DNA of 64,000 bases from Mortierella sp. BCC40632 (lineage: Eukaryota; Mortierellomycota; Mortierellomycetes; Mortierellales; Mortierellaceae): contig WAEK01000006.1 in the NCBI GenBank assembly GCA_011634665.1, forward strand, positions 1,073,001-1,137,000. The letters run 5' to 3'. Positions 61,092-64,000 of this stretch are shown here, piece after piece (position 1 is the stretch's first letter; each line of letters starts with the position of its first letter). Both the position numbers and the translations under genes were made by a program. The notes beneath the pieces are model-generated. The model was not told the origin of the DNA and did no database searches. It was given only the letters and a program-made list of their open reading frames with translations.

Positions 61092-61236
61092 ATTCTCCAT
61101 TTCATCTGTTTTTGTTTTTTCCATTCTTATTTTCGAGGATTATGCACGGTCCGTTGCACGGGGTTACTGCGAAGGGGGGTGTTAATCTTCAAATAAGCAG
61201 CGCAATCTGAGGTCAAAAACATCTGAAATGGAGAAT
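61092..61236 (+). other. Inverted repeat downstream of the TnpB-like frame (candidate omega-RNA or element end)
   Basis: Arms 61092-61114 and 61214-61236 pair at 21 of 23 positions (arm cores ATTCTCCATTTCA and TGAAATGGAGAAT) with a 99-nt loop. It begins 75 nt after the TnpB-like stop. In TnpB and Fanzor systems the guide-RNA scaffold lies at or just after the 3' end of the nuclease gene; the position fits, but a generic transposon-end hairpin would look the same. Confidence 0.45.
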
Positions 61237-61275
61237 AACCCTCTTTTTTTGCTTAACTTCCAATCAATCATAGTG

Positions 61276-61416
61276 CTAGGATGAAGTGTCAAAAGGAGTA
61301 CAACTTCTGACGCTGTACTGTAGAATAGGGTTGACCAAAGAGAAGGAATTGATAAGGGCGAAGTTCTTGACAGTCTGGACTACTTCGAGGGTCTGTGTGT
61401 TTTGTTTCTTCACCAT
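61276..61416 (-). pseudogene. 46-codon fragment sharing the inverted match with the left edge
   Basis: Open from ATG 61416 to TAG 61276-61278. Its end reads ILQYSVRSCTPFDTSS, similar to LQSGVKRCTAFDTPL read on the + strand at 46920-46964, which runs straight into the Fanzor-like upstream block. It may be an inverted N-terminal fragment of the same gene family. Function not assignable. Confidence 0.35.
61285..61323 (-). repeat. Right arm of the 39-nt inverted match
   Basis: Reverse complement matches 46920-46958 at 33 of 39 positions; internal dyad GTCAAAAG-8 nt-CTTCTGAC is kept. Confidence 0.5.
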
Positions 61417-62750
61417 GCGGAACATAAAAAGCAGAGAGGAGGGGCAGCGCATGAGATTTTAAAGCATTTGTATAGGATAGGCCCCTCTCTAGGAAGAAGA
61501 GAGAAAAAAAAAATCAGGGCGAGGGTATCACCATTCTTTGATCATGAAATACGCCATAGGAGGCCATGAAAGCGGTAGTACCAGCAAATGTAAAAGTAGT
61601 GACTTTGCTTGGAACCAAGTCCGGTGAGAATGGATACTGTAGTCCTGTGATAGACAGCTTTCAATCTTGGCTCGAATAAAATGATCAGGTCGTGTCGAAA
61701 TTTCCAAGTGTATTTCCTCGCAGGGCCGTCAATATGGCAGGATTTAACTTATTCTTGGCAATATAAAAGAGATCCAAGCTCACTTTTTTTTTGCCTCAGA
61801 AAAAAGAAATCGCACAAATCTGCCTTTCGCATTAAGGTCATGAACCGCAAGGAAAGAAAGCTCGGAGATCCTGTTCCGATCTGGGATAACATGTATTTGT
61901 TCTAGCTAGAGATGGAGTTGGCATTCAGTGAGGTATTCAGCACCGAGAATGTTCAGCGCTGGGCTCTTTAACTCTTGAACAAATGTTATTCCTAGGTTCA
62001 GACATCCGTTCCCCTTTTTTTTTTCACCCTTGGATGTCTGGCTTGTTTGTAGCATTTGACGTGGTCTGCCTTCATGACAGAGAGTTATTCAAACGAGAGG
62101 AGGGGTAACAGCCGAATCCCGGCTCTCTGTCGGGTGGTCCCAATTTTTGAAGTGTCTCTTGGAGACGCAATCTTTTATTTTTTAAAAAAAGAAAATGAGG
62201 ATGGAGATGGAGCAGCGAAGCAGAAGGCTGAGAAGAAATCAAAGGTAGACATTGCGCATGACTCTGCAATGCATGCCAATCTGGTGTCTGTTATACCATT
62301 GCCATCCCTTGCTAACTAGCGATAAGAGTGTTCTGCCGCTCTCGTTCAACGGTCATATCCAGCGTATTTCGAATCCTCACCATGAAGGAGCCGACTACCA
62401 CCGCTGACAATAACTGACAACAGATAGAGGCTGTCTAGTGCAAATAGGCATGCTCATGCAATAAAAGTGGCATACGCATTCCAGTCGATAGTAGCTTCGC
62501 ATGGAGCAGGTGCGTGGGTGGGGGCAACCGACCAACAAGTGTCCGAGAGATACCACAACGGTCCAACTCTGTACAGGTTGACAAAAGCCGCATCTACTTG
62601 GAAGCCTTTCAAGTGACCTCTCTTTCCCTCTTCTTTTCATCCTCACCACTACTCTCTTTGTCCTTTTTGTCCAGTCGTCTTCCTCGTTCCTTTTAGCACT
62701 TTAGCTTTCTCTCTATACCCCTTTCACTCTACTCTTGATTGCAGCCAAGG
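61417..62750. other. Stretch without a supported gene
   Basis: Open frames at 61681-61905 and 62056-62319 (+) are Lys-rich around A runs and have no recognisable motif. A CT-rich leader (62617-62735) precedes the ATG at 62751. Confidence 0.4.
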
Positions 62751-64000
62751 ATGCTTCGGTCTGCTCCCAGCACATCGATTTCTGCACTTCAGCCAAGGCG
62801 GCAACGGGTGCAATCGCAGCTTCAATATCAAGCATCCTTTGGACAAAAGGGAGGAGGAGGATACCAATCGACTGAATCGCAGGAATACTTTGAGCAGGAT
62901 AGTTTCGATCCAGAAGACGCCCACAACGCCCCCGAAACCTTTGAATCCATGGAGTCTCTCCCCGTTCCCAAGTTTGAGCCTTTTTTCCATGGCTTCTCAG
63001 GCATGTGCAGCGCTTCCAAAAAAAAAAAAAAAGAGAAAAGAGAAAAGATAGGCGTACAGTTAGAAGAAGAAGCAGATGAACGGATTTCATCTGACCTCAT
63101 GGCTGGGCTATCATTCTTTGGATACTTGTAGACCGAGAGCCAGAGCCTGCCCTCTGTGTAAAGTCCTCACTCCACCGAAGCCCTGGAAGTAGGCACCGAT
63201 GGTCGCCTGTCGTTCATACCATCTCGGTAGGTGCAAGATACTACCTTCCCATCACCACTCCCTTAGTTGAAAGTGATAGTTTTGGGTCAAACGATAAAAA
63301 GCAACGAAAGTGCTAATCATTGACTTTCTGATGACTCTTGGTAGGAGGCGGGCGAGGCTTCGCCTGACGGTTTTGAACAATACGCCGAGGTCGAGTAGGT
63401 GAAATACTACCCATCCGTCGAAAAATCTCTACTTTGTATATTTCTTTCTTTCTCAATCTAACACTTCTATCTTAGGCCCCAAAAACTTATCGATGATCGC
63501 CCCGAGAACATGCAGGCACTCTCTGTATGTTTAGTCCGTTGAAAAAAAAAAAAAGTTAGAAAGAGAGGCGCGCTATTCCAAATCAGTACCTGTACTAATA
63601 GTCAATGATCTCTTTCTCTCCTTTTTTCTCATTTTACTACTCTTAACTGGTCATATACACAATTTTGCTGATGGAAAGAGCGACTATGGAGACTATGACC
63701 TTTCGAATGAGACCAGAAGTGACAACGTCCCAAATGATGCACTGCGTCCAGCTTTGCAGGTAGCATCATTTTTTCATTTTTTTTTCTTCTTCTGTGTGTC
63801 ATTGATTCTGAGGCTTTGTGGAGACACGCGATTGACCTGACGACTCTCTTTGCGTAAAACTATCAATTGCTATCAGCCCAACATTCCTCCGGGTATTCAA
63901 ACGTGCAACGTCCCCATTGAGCCAGAACCCGCAGGGACTTCACTGGAGGTGCTACTAAGCGAGCTTCAGCGACTGAACAACCATGACTTTGGAACCCGTG
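62751..64000 (+). CDS. 5' part of an unrecognised multi-exon gene, possibly mitochondrial
   Basis: ATG at 62751 after a CT-rich leader. Exons 62751-63000, 63132-63226, 63345-63394, 63476-63524, 63679-63759 and 63877 to the window end; phases close. The first donor would be GC (CAG-GCATGT) and is tentative. The N-terminus MLRSAPSTSISALQPRRQRV is basic, Ser/Arg-rich and lacks acids, like a mitochondrial presequence. Later parts are acidic and disordered (FDPEDAHNAPETFESME, SDYGDYDLSNETRSDNV), and the last visible exon ends LEVLLSELQRLNNHDFGTR, a helical segment that could lead into a helical-repeat (for example PPR) domain. That last idea is only a guess. Confidence 0.5.

Noticed and set aside
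46900..61340. Target-site duplication at the 39-nt inverted arms
   Set aside because: Outer flanks (GGCCTGA on the left, AATAGGG on the right) do not match, so no duplication is claimed.

Overview
The window is nuclear DNA of a filamentous fungus, most likely an early-diverging Mucoromycota species and probably Mortierella-like. The evidence is the gene set (PAN3, DNA2, REV1, AP-3 delta, a STIMATE-type membrane protein), many short GT-AG introns, crinkler-type genes, Fanzor/TnpB-like and piggyBac-like relics, and very frequent A/T homopolymer and CT microsatellite tracts. The lineage is inferred from gene content, not from a database search.

Layout. 1-292: 3' end of a flavin amine oxidase (+). 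904-4134: PAN3 (-, ten exons). 4.1-13.7 kb: sparsely coding; a four-exon unknown gene, a 40-codon membrane micro-ORF, a 155-aa unknown gene, a 59-codon ORF with a myristoylation-like start, and a crinkler relic. 13.7-20.1 kb: DNA2 (-). 21.2-22.5 kb: STIMATE-family membrane protein (-). 22.8-27.0 kb: REV1 (+). 27.1-31.1 kb: three-SH3 adaptor resembling CIN85/CD2AP (-). 31.6-34.3 kb: pyruvate kinase (-). 34.8-39.7 kb: AP-3 delta (-). 40.7-46.6 kb: tandem array of secreted/membrane Kelch-type genes, two intact and one decayed (+). For the main genes I traced exon boundaries by hand and reading phase closes across all introns.

46.9-61.4 kb is a transposon graveyard and the most unusual part of the window. 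It holds two near-identical 2.9-kb segments 10.6 kb apart, each pairing a Fanzor-like C-terminus (+) tail-to-tail with a Ty3-type reverse transcriptase/RNase H (-). Between them lie a degenerate piggyBac-like element bounded by short palindromes, a broken crinkler gene, three 175-bp tandem repeats, and an intact eight-exon gene of unknown function. Copy B abuts a second, different TnpB/Fanzor-like C-terminus, which is followed by a 23-bp imperfect inverted repeat, the place where an omega-type guide RNA would be expected. A 39-bp inverted match links the sequence just outside copy A (46,920) to the far end (61,323). 62.75 kb to the end is the 5' part of an unknown multi-exon gene (+).

Functionally, the ordinary genes are housekeeping ones: mRNA deadenylation, replication and translesion synthesis, glycolysis and vesicle traffic. 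The accessory part is mobile-element debris together with crinkler-type and surface-type gene families.
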